Source of the DNA: Holtermannia corniformis
Lineage: Eukaryota; Basidiomycota; Tremellomycetes; Holtermanniales
Direction of reading: 5' to 3'
Assembly (NCBI GenBank): GCA_001599935.1
Contig: BCIJ01000005.1
Location: 836,322 to 900,321 of the forward strand
Length of the DNA: 64,000 nucleotides
Part shown: in pieces, positions 50,244 to 61,599 of the stretch
Numbering within the stretch: position 1 is the first letter of the stretch
Layout: each line of letters begins with the position of its first letter
Notes under the pieces: model-generated
What the model saw: only the letters and a program-made list of their open reading frames with translations
Told to the model about the DNA's origin: nothing
The model's database searches: none
Position numbers and translations under genes: made by a program

Positions 50244-51714
50244 TCACTCGGCGAGTGCGAGCAGCTCGTCGATCGTTTCAGCCGCACCGGCCTTGACCAA
50301 CTTGCGACCTTTGACGGCGTCGAGGCCCTCACCTGCATAGCTGAGCAGCGGCGAGACTTCGACGTCGGCCGAGACGTCGGCTCCAGCTGCCTCGAGCCAG
50401 CGTCGCTGCTGCGCGAGCAGGTGCGCCCGGCTCGTCTCTGGCGAGTCGGCCTTACTACCCGGCGCGTTCTTGAGCGGCGAAAACTCTTCCTCGCGATCGA
50501 CCTCGAGGACGGCCAGGCTGCGTGTGAACGGGAAGACGTCAAACACAAACAGCTCGAGCTTCATCCCGTTCGGCTTGTCTGGCTGGACGGCGTCGCCCGA
50601 CTCGAGGTCGACCGTGGGGATCTTTTTGCGCGCAATGTGAAACGCCATGCGTTCCTCCATCGCCTCGGTCGAGTTGAGAAAGTCGAGCGTGTAGAAGTGG
50701 TTGGCAATGTTGGCTGCTTTGAACGCGAGCGAGCCATCGGCCGCACGCTGTTCAGCGGCGTCCCTGGAGAGCTCAGAGTACTCGACGACGGCGTAGCCGT
50801 CACCTTTGGCCGCAAGGACGCCGACGGACTCGGTGGGGATCGTCTTGCGCACGACCTTGGCGCCGCACGCGGCCTGCTTGGCAATGCAGCACCCGATGAA
50901 CACGGGGTCGGCGACCTTGACCAAGCAGTTGTCAACGCAGTAGCCGTGAATGTACTTGACGCCGCGGGTCTTCATATCGGACAGGACGGTGCGGCCAGGA
51001 GCGAATGGCTGACGCAGAGCGGCGTACAAGCCGCCGTTGCCATCCGGGGCGACAGCGAGGGTAGAGGGGGTAGCGAGCAGCAACTTGCCGGTATCGCTCA
51101 GTGCGGGTAGGATGCCTGGTCATCAGCTTGGTCCAAGACGATTGTACCCACTCACCCTGCTCGAAGAAGACGACATTGTCCTTGTCGAGGCCAAAGTAGT
51201 TGTGCTGCTGGAAGAAGCGCTCGGTGTCGACGCGAGTCGGGCCACTGGTCATAATGTACCACGGAATGCGGCCGCCAGCGAGCCTCTGGAGACTGGCAAT
51301 GCGTTCGGCTTGGTACTGGAACAGCGACTTGTGCGAGGGCAGTGAGATGTCATAGCACCCCTTTGGTGCCGAAGACCCAAGTCGAGTCCCCTGCCCACCG
51401 GCCATGAGCACAACGGCGACCTCGCCGCGGGCAATAGCGTCGAGACCGAGCTGACGCCAGTTGGACACGGCCTCGGCGCTAGCGGTCAACGTCGACTCGC
51501 AAGCTTCATCAGGCAGCGGCCTGGCTTCACCGTGGACCGCGCCGTCCGACTCGAGAGCATTGCGAAAGATGCGGTTGACGCGGCTGACGTCGATACTGGC
51601 GAGCTGGGCGAGCAGCAAGGCCTGCTGGTTATGGGACAGGGTATCGTAAAAGGTGAAGACGTGGGCTTGGCCAGCGTCGGCGTAGACGTGGCGTAGGTGA
51701 TCAAGCGACGACAT
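50244..51714 (-). CDS. UAP1: UDP-N-acetylglucosamine pyrophosphorylase
   Basis: Makes UDP-GlcNAc from UTP and GlcNAc-1-phosphate, the precursor for chitin, N-glycans and GPI anchors. Two exons with a 40-nt intron at 51116-51155, about 476 aa. The signature VVLMAGGQGTRLGSSAPKG is the nucleotide loop. SLFQYQAERIASLQ, PWYIMTSGPTRVDTERFFQ and FGLDKDNVVFFEQG / ILPALSDTGKLLL follow. Then come PDGNGGLYAAL, YCVDNCLVKVADPVFIG and KVVRKTIPTESVGVL, and late GMKLELFVFDVFPF. The start MSSLDHLRHVYADAG at 51714 is chosen; longer open reading is unsupported. Divergent from MON1 over 129 bp. Confidence 0.95.
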
Positions 51715-51843
51715 GGCTGTAGTCGGAGTGGATCGAGTCGATCCGCCAGTGTTGGTCGCCTTCTTGTGAGTTGATGGTGAGCGCACAGACGTTACACGTG
51801 ATGGAGCGAGAGATGAGCTGCCAGGACCGACTGCACTCTGTCC

Positions 51844-53718
51844 ATGTCCCAAAACACTCTGTCCCCGACACCAAGGAGGTTTGCCCCCTCTCTCAGCCGA
51901 GCAGCAACCGCGTCTTCGACAGCCCAGGTCTCGTTCAGTCCAAAAGCAGGGACCCAAGAACGCCCAGCAAGTGCGAGCACGAGCCGGACGCCGTCGATAA
52001 TCGATGACAATGTCTACACACCGGCATCGCCTACGCGTGACAAGGGCAAGGCCAGGGATCTCGGCGTCGAGGGAGAGTTGACGAGTACCGGTGATGCGAG
52101 AAAGGGGTTGCGAGCGTTGGCCAAGCTAGGAGGCACTCGGAGTCGCACGACGTCGCTTGTCGGTGAGTCGCTGCGTGTCCGACTTGGCTGATCAGCAGGG
52201 GATGCAGGGCCATCCAGAGGTGGGTGTATCGTGTACGACATGGCTAACGGCAGATCCTGGCTATACCCCACGGCGCTACTTTGTCCTCACCAACGCAGGC
52301 AAGCCAGTCTTCACCTCGTGAGTAATCTGTTCGCGGCCGTGCTAACGTCAGACATGACGGAGACTCGACCAACCTGATGGGCGTCGTCCAAGCGCTCATG
52401 TCCATCTTTGCCGAGGACCAAGACGGGCTGCAGTCGTACCGGACCGGTCGGTACCACATCGTTTTCGTAGCCCGAGCGCCGTTGTATCTGTTTTGCGCAA
52501 GCGATTGGGGCGAACCCGAGCATGTGGTACGTTCACTCCCGTAGTAACCCCGCTGAGGACAGCTCCGAGTTCATCTCGACTATCTCCACCTACAAATCCT
52601 CTCGGTCGTCACAGCGACTCAGCTCGCGCGGACATTTCAACGCAGGAGCAACTTTGATCTCCGGCGGTTACTCGATGGCACCGAATCGTTCCTGCGGCAG
52701 CTGATCCGCACGGCACAGCACGACTTTAGCTATCTGCTGTCGAGTTTGCAGCCGTTGCGGATGGCGCCAGGGTTGAGAGATGCAGCGGCTGCAGCGCTAG
52801 CTCCGCCGGCCAAGTTCAAGGTGGGTTGCTGTCAGACGACGGAGCTGATCGTCAGGATCTGCTCTATGTCCTTCTTGTCGCAGGAGGCAAGATTGTCACC
52901 CTGTTGCGACCTCGCAAGCACTCGATCCACCCGTCGGGTAAGTCTTCGCGGCGACGACGTAGCTGACGGCAGATCTTCATCTCTTACTGAATACCCTCGC
53001 GGCGTCTGCTACACTACGCACGACCGAGTCGTGGCTTCCAATATGTCTACCAAAATTCAACCCCAACGGCTTTGTCCACGCCTACATTGGCTTTGTGCGA
53101 GACGACGTAGGTCTCGTTTTCGTCAGTGCGGACCGCGAGGCGTTTGAAGAGTTGCGTGGGTGGAAAGACGGCGTGGTAGAGGTAAGTGACGCCTCGTTGA
53201 TCGCGCTGACAGTAGAAACTCGATGCTGAGCGTACCCTCGCCCGGATCGAGCAGGCGATCCCTGCTCATCCGTATGCCGTAGGGATTACGGGTGTGCCGG
53301 GGCTCTGGCACTTCATCTACAAGTCTCGGCAAAACGTCCAGATTACCATGCCGGAATGGGAGGGCGTGTATGCTGCCGAGGCGGACCGTAACAGGTGGGT
53401 TCACTCTCAAAAATCGAGCTGACACGCAGAGTCATCACAACGTACCACCGTTTACACGACGCGATTCACGCCAAGTCCGGCCAGCCAACGCCGCTCAAGC
53501 TCGTCTATGTCCGCAACGAGCACGAGGCGTGTCTTGCCTGGGTACGTCGTCAACCCCCCGACAGCGCTGACCTGCAGCTCACGAAACCGTTCGAACTCTT
53601 TCTCGCCGTCTCGCCGCACCTGTCCAAAACCGCCGTCGTCAATGCGGCCAACACGGTCGCACGCTGGGTCGCGCACGAGGAGAGCAGGGTCTTTCTCAGG
53701 GACGCGCCGGTATTCTGA
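51844..53718 (+). CDS. MON1: Vacuolar fusion protein Mon1
   Basis: Subunit of the Mon1-Ccz1 exchange factor that activates Ypt7/Rab7 on late endosomes. The start MSQNTLSPTPRRFAP leads into a Ser-rich disordered N-terminus. The first longin domain begins YTPRRYFVLTNAGKPVF and HDGDSTNLMGVVQALMS and runs to YRTGRYHIVFVARAPLYLF. Later parts are LRVHLDYLHLQILSVVT, LRRLLDGTESFLRQL, ICLPKFNPNGFVHAY, VYAAEADRNRVITTYHRLH and the C-terminal LTKPFELFLAVSPHLSK. The order and end match Mon1. Roughly ten short introns. The stop TGA 53716-53718 is only 6 bp from the stop of the convergent ATO gene. Confidence 0.92.
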
Positions 53719-53724
53719 TGCATA

Positions 53725-54865
53725 CTATGCTAGAGATCCGTACGGGAGCTGGAAATAGTCGTCCTTGGTCAGGAGCAGCGCGAGCGCGAGGTAGAAGCTG
53801 ATCAACCCCGTGATCTGTCGTTAGCGCCGTCAGTTCGGCTGAGACTTACGATTGCGCACACGCCCGAGCCTTTGGTGCAGCCGGTGCTCGAGGTGAACTG
53901 CGCGATCGCCCTGGAGGTCAGCTTGGTTGGGCGTGTGACACTTACAGTAGCAGGATTGTAAGCCAGAGAAAGCCAAACAGTGAGATCAGCGCGATCGACG
54001 AGCGCAGCGCGGCAATGGTGAATATCTATCATGAGCTCGATCCATACAGGGTGGCACTCACCGTCGTGATGATCAACCATGAGATGAGAAAGATGCCAAA
54101 GGCGTTTTGGTACTCTTGCTGTGTGCTGAACGTGTCTGGCGGTCAGCGGCGTTGGGTCGGCTCGGGCGTACCTCGGATGCCGAGTTGTGGGATGAGCAAG
54201 CCTGCGCGTCAGCGCTATCTACAGATCGTGTACTCACATGCGTAGGACCAGTAAAAGCTCGCATACGAGATGAAGACGGTGGAGGAGAAACTGCTGTCAA
54301 CGCGGTTGAGCAGGTGACGACTTACGTGTTGCCGGAAGCCCATTCGAACACGCCTGCAGGTCAGCGAGGTCCGATAGGTGTCAACCTACCTGCAAGGGCG
54401 AGAGCGAAGCCGCCCTGGGCAAGTGTGACGCCGAGGATGATGTTCTGACGTGAGCTACAAGTTGCGCTCGTGATGACTTACGGGTGAGGTGATACCGCCT
54501 GCGCCAACGAGGTAGAACCTGGCCTGTTAGGGCGATCACAGTGAACAAATCTTACCCTAGGATAAAGAGCACACTGATTGTCAGCGTAGTCACACACGTG
54601 CAACGTACCTAGCAACACAGATCAGACCGAGCGGTAGCCCCAAGCCGAATTTGCTGCGCTGTCAGTCGAGCCGACCCCGGCCTAACTCACCGATGAGTGT
54701 TTCCAGGGAAGCCAGGCTGCTCATCAGCACAGTTCAAACCATCCACGCACTCACCTCGGACGTATCGACGGGGTGTCCACCGGGCGTTATCGCGCGCAGC
54801 ACCGGCTGACCGTCATGGTACTGTGGACGGGAAACGTGGATCTCTTCCTTGGACGAGTGGGACAT
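53725..54865 (-). CDS. Ato/Gpr1/Fun34/YaaH transporter, copy 1 (divergent signature)
   Basis: Six-helix acetate/ammonium transporter family. The start MSHSSKEEIHVSRPQYHDG leads to GGHPVDTSE, a phase-matched intron, QPGFPGNTHR, then KFGLGLPLGLICVA in helix 1. The family signature at this point is NPAPLGL, so here the Asn-Pro-Ala is replaced while PLGL stays. It continues FYLVGAGGITSPNIILGVTL, GGFALALAGVFEWASGNTF (canonical G-x-W/F-E-x-x-x-GNTF), FYWSYACLLIPQLGI, AFGIFLISWLIITT and ALRSSIALISLF. The C-terminus is SFYLALALLLTKDDYFQLPYGSLA. Many 35-40-nt introns. Copy 2 lies upstream on the same strand. Direction and substrate (acetate, other carboxylates, ammonia) cannot be told. Confidence 0.87.
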
Positions 54866-55121
54866 CTTGGCATCACAGCGAGTTCAGCCCTTTGGCTATA
54901 TACCTAGTGAACCACCAGCTGACCTCGCGACCCGAGTACGTCCGGTTGCGCTTCCTTTCCCTCGAGGGCGGAACGGCGCCTACGCGATTTAAGCGGGCGC
55001 CACCCGCCTGGGGAAGGATGAACGAGCGTGCCTAGGTCAGGTGGTCGAACCAAGCGATACATTCCGGTACATTCCGTTCTGATTAATCAACCCCAGACTA
55101 CTCGAATCACTAGCAAGCGGC

Positions 55122-56628
55122 TCAAACGGTCTTCTTCTTGGGCTCCAATGAGCCGACGGGAAGGAGGAAGAAACTGAGTGGTCAGTCGGCGCACCGCTAA
55201 AGTCTGTTACGTACCTCGTGTCGCGCGTGAGCAAACCTGCGAGCGCGACGTATGCGGCGACGGCGGCAGTGACCTGGATTGTAAGCGGACGGACGCCTAG
55301 CTAGGAGAGACGTACAATACCCATACCGCCTCCTGCCTTCGTGACGACGACCTTGCGAGTAAGTTCGCCAGCGGCCCTGTAACGTCAGTTCAGCGCGGTC
55401 GGCGAAAGTCAGTGACGCACAGGAGGATGAACTGTATCGTCAGCGTAGTTCCGCCACAACCGAGACACTCACAGTGATCCAGAGGAAAAAGAAGACCAAG
55501 TTTAGCGCGATCGATGAACGTAGCGATGCGATCCAGAAGATCTGCACGATCAGCAAAGGGAGGCGTTGCAAGATGCACGCACGAAGGTGATGATGAACCA
55601 CATGATCAGGAAGATGCCAACGGCATCTGCAAACTCTCCAGGGTTCGCGTACGCGTCTGTCTCCTTAGTATCAAACGCTAGTCAGCACAGGAACATACCG
55701 ACGATGCCAAGTTGCGGGGTCAAGATGGCTGCCAGGTTAGCGAGGTTGCTGCAAGTGCGTGCACTCACCTGCATAGGCAAACCAAAAGCTCCCGTACGAC
55801 ATGAACGCGGTCTGTGATGTTAGACCAGCTCGTCCCTAGTGATAGGCGTACCATGCCGAACTGGGGTTGTCAGCAAGAGCAAGGGCTGAGGTCGGAACAT
55901 ACCGTGTTACCTGCAACAAACTCGAAGATACCTGCCACGAACCTGTTTTGTCAGTAAAGCCGTGTGGTCCGAGCTGACGCACTGAGCGAGACCGCCGTAG
56001 AAGAGGGCCAGGCCGAGAACGACGTTCTGCAAGGTCAGCACGAGCTGATCGGACGCAAAGACCTACGGGGTGGGTGATATCACGCGTGCGAACATTGTAG
56101 AGGCTGCCGGTCAGCATGCTTTTGAAGATGTGGCGATCAAAAGTACCTCAAAACAAAGGTGGTGCTGCATCGTCAGCAAGGCTATTGCTCATTCATGGAC
56201 CTACCCTGCGAAAGCGAGCAGGCCAATCGGCGCTGGGTTGGCCCTACGGCGAGTGAGTACGGCGCAGCGCCAGCCGATGAACGTACAAGCGTCTGTAGAA
56301 GTCAGCGCTGCCACTAGCCACGCCACCCAACGTACCGGTGAAACGTAGGGAACCCGATCCTATCCGCACATCAGCACCGCAACCCCGCAACCCCATCACA
56401 CGCACTGAGAAGTGTCGATCGGGTTACCGCCTGTCACTGTCAGCGCCCACGCCGTCAACACGTGCAGCACCTACCTGGAGTCAGGAAGCGCCTGATGGGC
56501 CCGCCACTGCCCTGGTAGTCTTGACTGTGTGCGCCGGTATCAATCNTGTGCAGACCATTGTTGTTGTTGTTGGTCGTGCCGTTGTTCAGCGACGGCTTGG
56601 GCTCGATGATGGTGTTTCCTTGCGACAT
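55122..56628 (-). CDS. Ato/Gpr1/Fun34/YaaH transporter, copy 2
   Basis: Tandem paralogue of copy 1, 256 bp upstream of it on the same strand. The start MSQGNTIIEPKPSLNNGT leads to an Asn-rich stretch containing one ambiguous base (N at 56546). Then come FLTPGGNPIDTSQ, IGFPTFHR and the intact family signature ANPAPIGLLAFA, with NVVLGLALFYGGLAQ, a gap over short exons, AVGIFLIMWFIITF and ALRSSIALNLVFFFLWIT. The C-terminus is FFLLPVGSLEPKKKTV, with a basic tail in the style of retention or sorting signals. Multiple 38-45-nt introns. Likely an acetate or carboxylate/H+ symporter at the plasma membrane, by family. Confidence 0.87.
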
Positions 56629-57158
56629 GGTGTTGCAGGAATCGGGCGGGCAACCGCGCGGTAAGCTATAAATCGGTCTGGGTAGATCCCGCTGTCAGGT
56701 GGACGCTCGGCCAAGGTTCTCTCGGCTTGATTGCAAACAGTGAGCGCAGAGTGGACCGTCAGCGGACCAGGCTGGCGGCCTTTGGACGGGGCGTCATGGT
56801 GTGCGTGGGCTCCGCAGGGTACTCGGCCGGGCGCGAATCAGCTGACAGCCGAAGCATGGCTCCCCACGCGGTAAACGCCGTCGAGTCCGTGGGGTCGGCG
56901 GGGCACCTGCGGGAACGACGGCTAGGGTTTGTCGGCCCTGCGCTCAGCTTCCACTGCCAAGTACGTGATTAAACGCCCAGGCGGCGGCGATCCAGGCGCT
57001 TGGTCAGCGCCGCGCGTTCACCGAGTGAGGAAGTCACCTTTGGGTCAGGAAGGATCGTCGGGGGGTGCGCGGGGAGAGATCGGCACAATTGCACCGTGGA
57101 TCACGGCATCTTTGTCATGAGCGCAACGTGGAGACATGCAGTAGCAACAATGGGGGAG
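56629..57158. promoter_or_regulatory. Region between ATO copy 2 and the first LTR
   Basis: These 530 bp should hold the ATO copy 2 promoter. The region is GC-rich with several CGG/CCG triplets (for example around 56820-56830 and 56895-56920), which could bind Zn-cluster regulators, but no clear paired site stands out. No gene seen. Its right border is the presumed insertion site of the retroelement. Confidence 0.35.
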
Positions 57159-57899
57159 TGTTAACTCCACACCCGCGTTTTACTACGGACACACTCACGT
57201 GACACAAATAGTTGATGACAACGCGTCAGACACACGCCGAGACGCGTCAGACACACTCCGAGACGTGTCTGCACCAGTGCAACATATATAACTGACCCAA
57301 TTCAAGTGTGCACTTCAGGCTTTTTGTAAAGGATTGGTCACGTGATGCCTGTGCCTGACTCATGCCGCGTACCTTGCCGCTCCACTTGCTGTGCACTTGC
57401 TGTGCACTTGCCGCGCACTTGCCGCGCACTTGCCGCGCACTTGCCGCTCCACTTGCCGCTCCACTTGCCGCTCCACTTGCTGTGTCACTTGCTGCGCCAC
57501 TTGCTGCGCCACTTGCTGCGCCACTTGCTGAGCCCTTGCTGAGCGCCTTGCTGAGCGCCTTGCTGAGTGCTTTGCTGAGCGCTGAGCCCAGCGCTGTGCC
57601 ACCTCAGCATGGCCTCAGCATGGCCTCAGCGCACCTCAGCATGTCCACAGCACAGTGGCAAATCCCTAAGAATAGATTAGATTGTAGATATATAAACAGG
57701 GGTCTGAGGGCCAGTGGTCCTCTCTCCTCAGAGCGTATGGATCTGATCAATTCATAAATCCTTAACACCGACACCCTCAAGCAATTCGACTCTCTTGCTT
57801 GACAAGATATCTACTAGACATTGAAACATTACCTACGTACGACACGTGACTGAACTAAGCGAAGACTAGAGTAGCGCAAGCGCAACTCAACCCTTTGCA
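57159..57899 (+). repeat. Putative 5' LTR of element 1
   Basis: The right border is well placed: the sequence ends CTTTGCA, then two T, then the primer site at 57902. The left border TGTTAACTCC at 57159 is the best TG start but was not confirmed, because the 3' LTR is outside the window. A TATA box (TATATAAA, 57689-57696) lies about 200 bp before the end, placing the R region near 57715. U3 carries a tandem repeat (57373-57595) of 11-12-nt units of the type CTTGCCGCTCCA / CTTGCTGCGCCA. Confidence 0.55.
57373..57595. repeat. Tandem repeat of 11-12-nt units in U3
   Basis: About 19 consecutive copies of units like CTTGCCGCGCA, CTTGCCGCTCCA, CTTGCTGCGCCA and CTTGCTGAGCGC, grading from one variant to the next. 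Open frames across it code for repeated Leu/Ala-Pro and are by-products. Confidence 0.8.
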
Positions 57900-57901
57900 T
57901 T

Positions 57902-57919
57902 TGGGGGCTCCAACGTGAT
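57902..57919 (+). other. Primer-binding site of element 1 (tRNA-Pro-like)
   Basis: TGGGGGCTCCAACGTGAT directly follows the LTR end plus two bases. Its first nine bases equal the start of the tRNA-Pro primer site used by murine leukaemia-type retroviruses (TGGGGGCTC), as do the CA-TT-TGG border spacing and sequence. The downstream bases differ, so the true primer in this fungus needs a tRNA comparison. Confidence 0.5.
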
Positions 57920-58137
57920 ACAAGTACGTCCCTGTCTAGATATCTCTCTACTTCTACTCCAACCTCCACTCACGTCACAGACTACTAACGTCATAGACAT
58001 CAGCGCTTCACACTTCAAGGCCGCACCTACGCCGCCCACTGGCCGCTCTCACGCNGCCCCTCAACTCAGACGTCTAGGCCGCTCTCACGCCGCCTCTCAC
58101 ACACATCCCAGGTCGCTCCTCGGATCCTACNCTCAAC

Positions 58138-61100
58138 ATGGCTACACCACGCACTCGTAGCACGGCCCAGTCCCACACTGCGGCCTCGACCACTCCAACT
58201 GCTGCACCAGCAACCCAGCCTCGAGTCGCTGCCACGCCAGCCGCTCCAGCCACCCCAGCCGTTGCACCTGCTACTCACGCAGCAACGTCAAGCACTACGC
58301 CTGCTACTCAGGCCACCGTTCAGCCACCCGCTGACACTCAAAACATCAACATCAATGTTGATACACTCCTTGCACGCATTGCTCAGCTAGAAGAACAAGT
58401 CCGTTTCCCCGGGCCAGGCTCTGATGTATCTCAAGAGGAGCTCATGGCGGAAAAGGTTCTGAGACTTGAACAGCAACTGCAACAACAGACGCAAGAGCTC
58501 AACCATCTCAACAACGACAATCGTGCAAGAACNGTCTCTCTTGCTCCAACGGGCATCACAACTTCAACAACAACACACAACACACGCATCAAAGCCTCTG
58601 AACTACCAAAGTTCAGCGGAAGGGACACCGAGGATGTGGATCAATGGATAGAACGAGTCTCAGCAGTGTTCGAATACTCTGGTATCTCAGACCGTGAACT
58701 GCTTCAACTCCTGCCGTTGGTCCTCACTGGTAAAGCTGCAACCTGGTTCACGCAACTTGGCTCAAGCCGTCGCCAATCCCTCTCAACATGGTCCGAATGG
58801 AAGCACGCCTTGCAGAATGCTTTCCATCTGCCAAACCACAACATGACACTTAGGCAAAAGTGTCTCTACCGCACGCTGCAGTCGCGAGAGACATTCTCAG
58901 ACTACTTTCAAGACAAGCAATCACTTCAACGCTACGTTTATCCAGATGGCACGCCAGATGCTGACCTCATTCAAGACATGCTTACGGGCATTCCAGTGAC
59001 GATGCACCCGCTCATCAAAGTTGGCATCACACCGATGACTACGCTTGAGGACTTCCGACGTAATCTCATGGATCTGGAGCCTGGACTACGTGGTATGCGT
59101 TTTGCAACTACGTCCAGCAACCGCTTCGAGCAGCCAGCTTTAGCAAGCACCAACCGCACGCAACGTCTCCCACGCACACCATGCTCATGTGGTGGTATGC
59201 ACTGGAGAGTTGACTGCCCACGTAACCAGAACCAGAACCGCTCAACATCAGCTGCAAACACCAACACCTGGAGCAACACCAACTCGAACAACAACTCGAA
59301 CAACAACTCGAACAACAGCAACAGCAACCGCTTCTATCGTAACACAACTGGTGCTAATCAACGTCCACCTTACGTTGCTCACCGCGTCAACCCGCAAGCA
59401 CCGGTATCAACAGCAAACAGCCGCTGGCCACCATCCTCCCAGCCGTCAAATACCAACACTTCGTCAACCTCACGTCCATCCACGAATTCAATTGTCACTC
59501 ACGACAACGCAACACCTGTTGCTGTGAGTAGTCCAGAAGACGCATACAGAGACAAGACACCAGTGTTCACGCTGGCACGTTTCAACTCAAATGACCCTGC
59601 CAAGGCGTTACACAAGGTGTGCATAGACTCTGGCTCTTCCATCTCCCTAATAGATGCGCAGTACGCCAAGGAACATCTGTCTCACGTCAAGCGCAACAAG
59701 GTACCGTCCATGAACCTTGCAGGTCTTGGCCAAGGTGATACGTCAGCCTACATCCAGGTAGATCTGAACTTTATCACCAAGAAAGACGAAGCACCAGCAA
59801 TGCCTGCCGTACTCTATCTTGTACCAGAACTTGAGACAAAGATCATTGTAGGGAATGACGTCCTTCAACCACATGGCGTCTGCCTCGATCTTGGCGCTCT
59901 CACAATGAGCTTCAACAGTCAGGATCACGCTACACTTGTCCCAATCACCTGCACCGCTCCAGCAAAAGACTTTGTGCAGCCACGCACTTCCACNGCNGCA
60001 AGACTCAANAANACNACCATCTTTCAACCTGGACATCAAGCACGTGTTGANATTGACGTGGATGAGTTGCCCAACATGAGCACCTACATGTTGTTTCCCC
60101 GTTCGCAGGGTAGCAATCTGTACGTAGCTAGATCTGTTGGCAGCACGTCTGCCCTCAAACATTACGCACACGTAATCCACGTTGGCAAGGTTCCCATCAA
60201 ACTCAGGAAAGGTACAGTGCTTGGCGACCTCAAACAAGTTCAAGACTCCCCGCTTGTCAACACTGCGATCATCAACAATCAGCTGCCTGCTGAAGACGTG
60301 ACCGCTGACATGGCAATCAATCCTGATTTGACCGAGGAACAACAAGAGCAGTTACGTACAATGCTCTCCACTCACGCAGGAGCCTTTGCCACAGAAGGCA
60401 ACAAGATTGGCAACACAACGCTTGCCGCCATGAGCCTCGACACTGGTTCGGCTCATCCTATCTCATCACCACCATACCGTGCATCACCTGCAGGACGCAA
60501 GGTCATCGACGACACCCTCATTGAGCTTCTAAATGATGGTATCATTGAAGAATCTGACTCTCCTTGGGCTTCACCCGCAATTCTGGTCCGACAGAAAGGG
60601 AAGGATCGATTTTGCATTGACTACCGCAAAGTCAATGACGTGACTAAATCTGATCAGTACCCACTTCCCCGGATTGACGACATCCTCTCAGAATTTGCAG
60701 GCAAAGCCTACTTCTCTACGTTTGATGCAAACAAAGGCTTCCACCAAATTCCCATGGCAACGGAAGAAGACAAGCAGAAGACCGCTTTCCGCACACACCG
60801 AGGACTTCACCAATACACACACATGCCATTTGGACTCAAGAACGGTCCTGGCGTATTTCAACGTCTCATGGATAAAGTGCTAGGCCGCTACAAATGGCAG
60901 ATAGCACTTGTCTACATTGACGACATCATCGTCTACAGCAAAGACTTCGAGACGCACATCAACGACGTCTCCACGATCCTGGACCTCGTTATCAAATCTG
61001 GTCTCACGCTATCGCCAAAGAAATCCCACATAGCGTTTCAGAGCATCAAGGCACTGGGACACTCTGTCAGTAATCTTGGCATTGGAACCAGTGACGAAAA

Positions 61101-61599
61101 CGTTCAGGCCGTCAAGGACTTTCCTCAACCTCAGAATGTGAAGCAATTGCAGAGGTTTCTGGGCATGGCTGTCTACTATAGACGCTTCGTCAAGGACTTT
61201 GCAACTATTGCGTCACCGCTTCACAAACTACTAGCCAAGGAAACGAAATGGGAATGGACAGATGCGTGTCAAGCAGCTTTTTGCGAGCTGCGCCAACGTC
61301 TTGTCTCCGCACCAATCCTTGCGCACCCAGACTACAGCAAACCTTTCTTAGTCTATACAGACGCTTCCACNCTAGGCCTAGGCGTNGTCCTTGCCCAGCT
61401 AGACCAAGAAGGTCACGAACNCTCAATAGCGTACCTCTCAAGATCTCTNACNCCNGCTGAATCCAACTACACCGCAACTGAACTCGAATGTCTAGGAATC
61501 GTATGGGCTGTCACCAAGCTTCAACCCTACCTAGACGGTGCCAAGTTCACGCTCATTACAGACCACTCAGCATTGCAGTGGCTCTTTGACTTCAAGGGG
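58138..61599 (+). CDS. Gag-Pol polyprotein of element 1, truncated in RNase H
   Basis: A single open frame of about 1,154 codons. Gag: Ala/Thr/Pro-rich start, coiled coil around residues 90-125, retrotransposon Gag core ([12 protein letters not shown]), then a shortened zinc knuckle [12 protein letters not shown] (C-x1-C-x3-H-x4-C instead of C-x2-C-x4-H-x4-C) and an Asn/Ser-rich linker. Protease: [13 protein letters not shown]. Reverse transcriptase: [50 protein letters not shown] and the catalytic [10 protein letters not shown]. RNase [19 protein letters not shown] and [14 protein letters not shown], after which the second element begins and the frame ends CHE-stop. Thirteen N bases lie in it, twelve at third codon positions. 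Confidence 0.9.

Larger units (their letters stand above)
57159..61599 (+). mobile_element. Ty3/gypsy-type LTR retrotransposon 1, 3'-truncated by insertion
   Basis: Presumed 5' LTR (57159-57899), primer-binding site, leader and a single gag-pol frame. The element stops at 61599 inside RNase H, where the second element starts with TGTCATGAATGACACG. Integrase, any end of pol and the 3' LTR are not in the window; they may continue beyond the second element. Base composition and codon use (A-rich Gag, Asn repeats) differ from the neighbouring genes. Confidence 0.85.

Noticed and set aside
50106..51110. 334-aa open frame on plus
   Set aside because: It lies antisense to UAP1, whose protein matches its family end to end. 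The antisense frame is open because of GC-rich codon bias and shows no domain.
57362..57757. 131-aa open frame rich in Leu, Ala and Pro
   Set aside because: It is simply the translation of the U3 tandem repeat and runs over the TATA box of the LTR.
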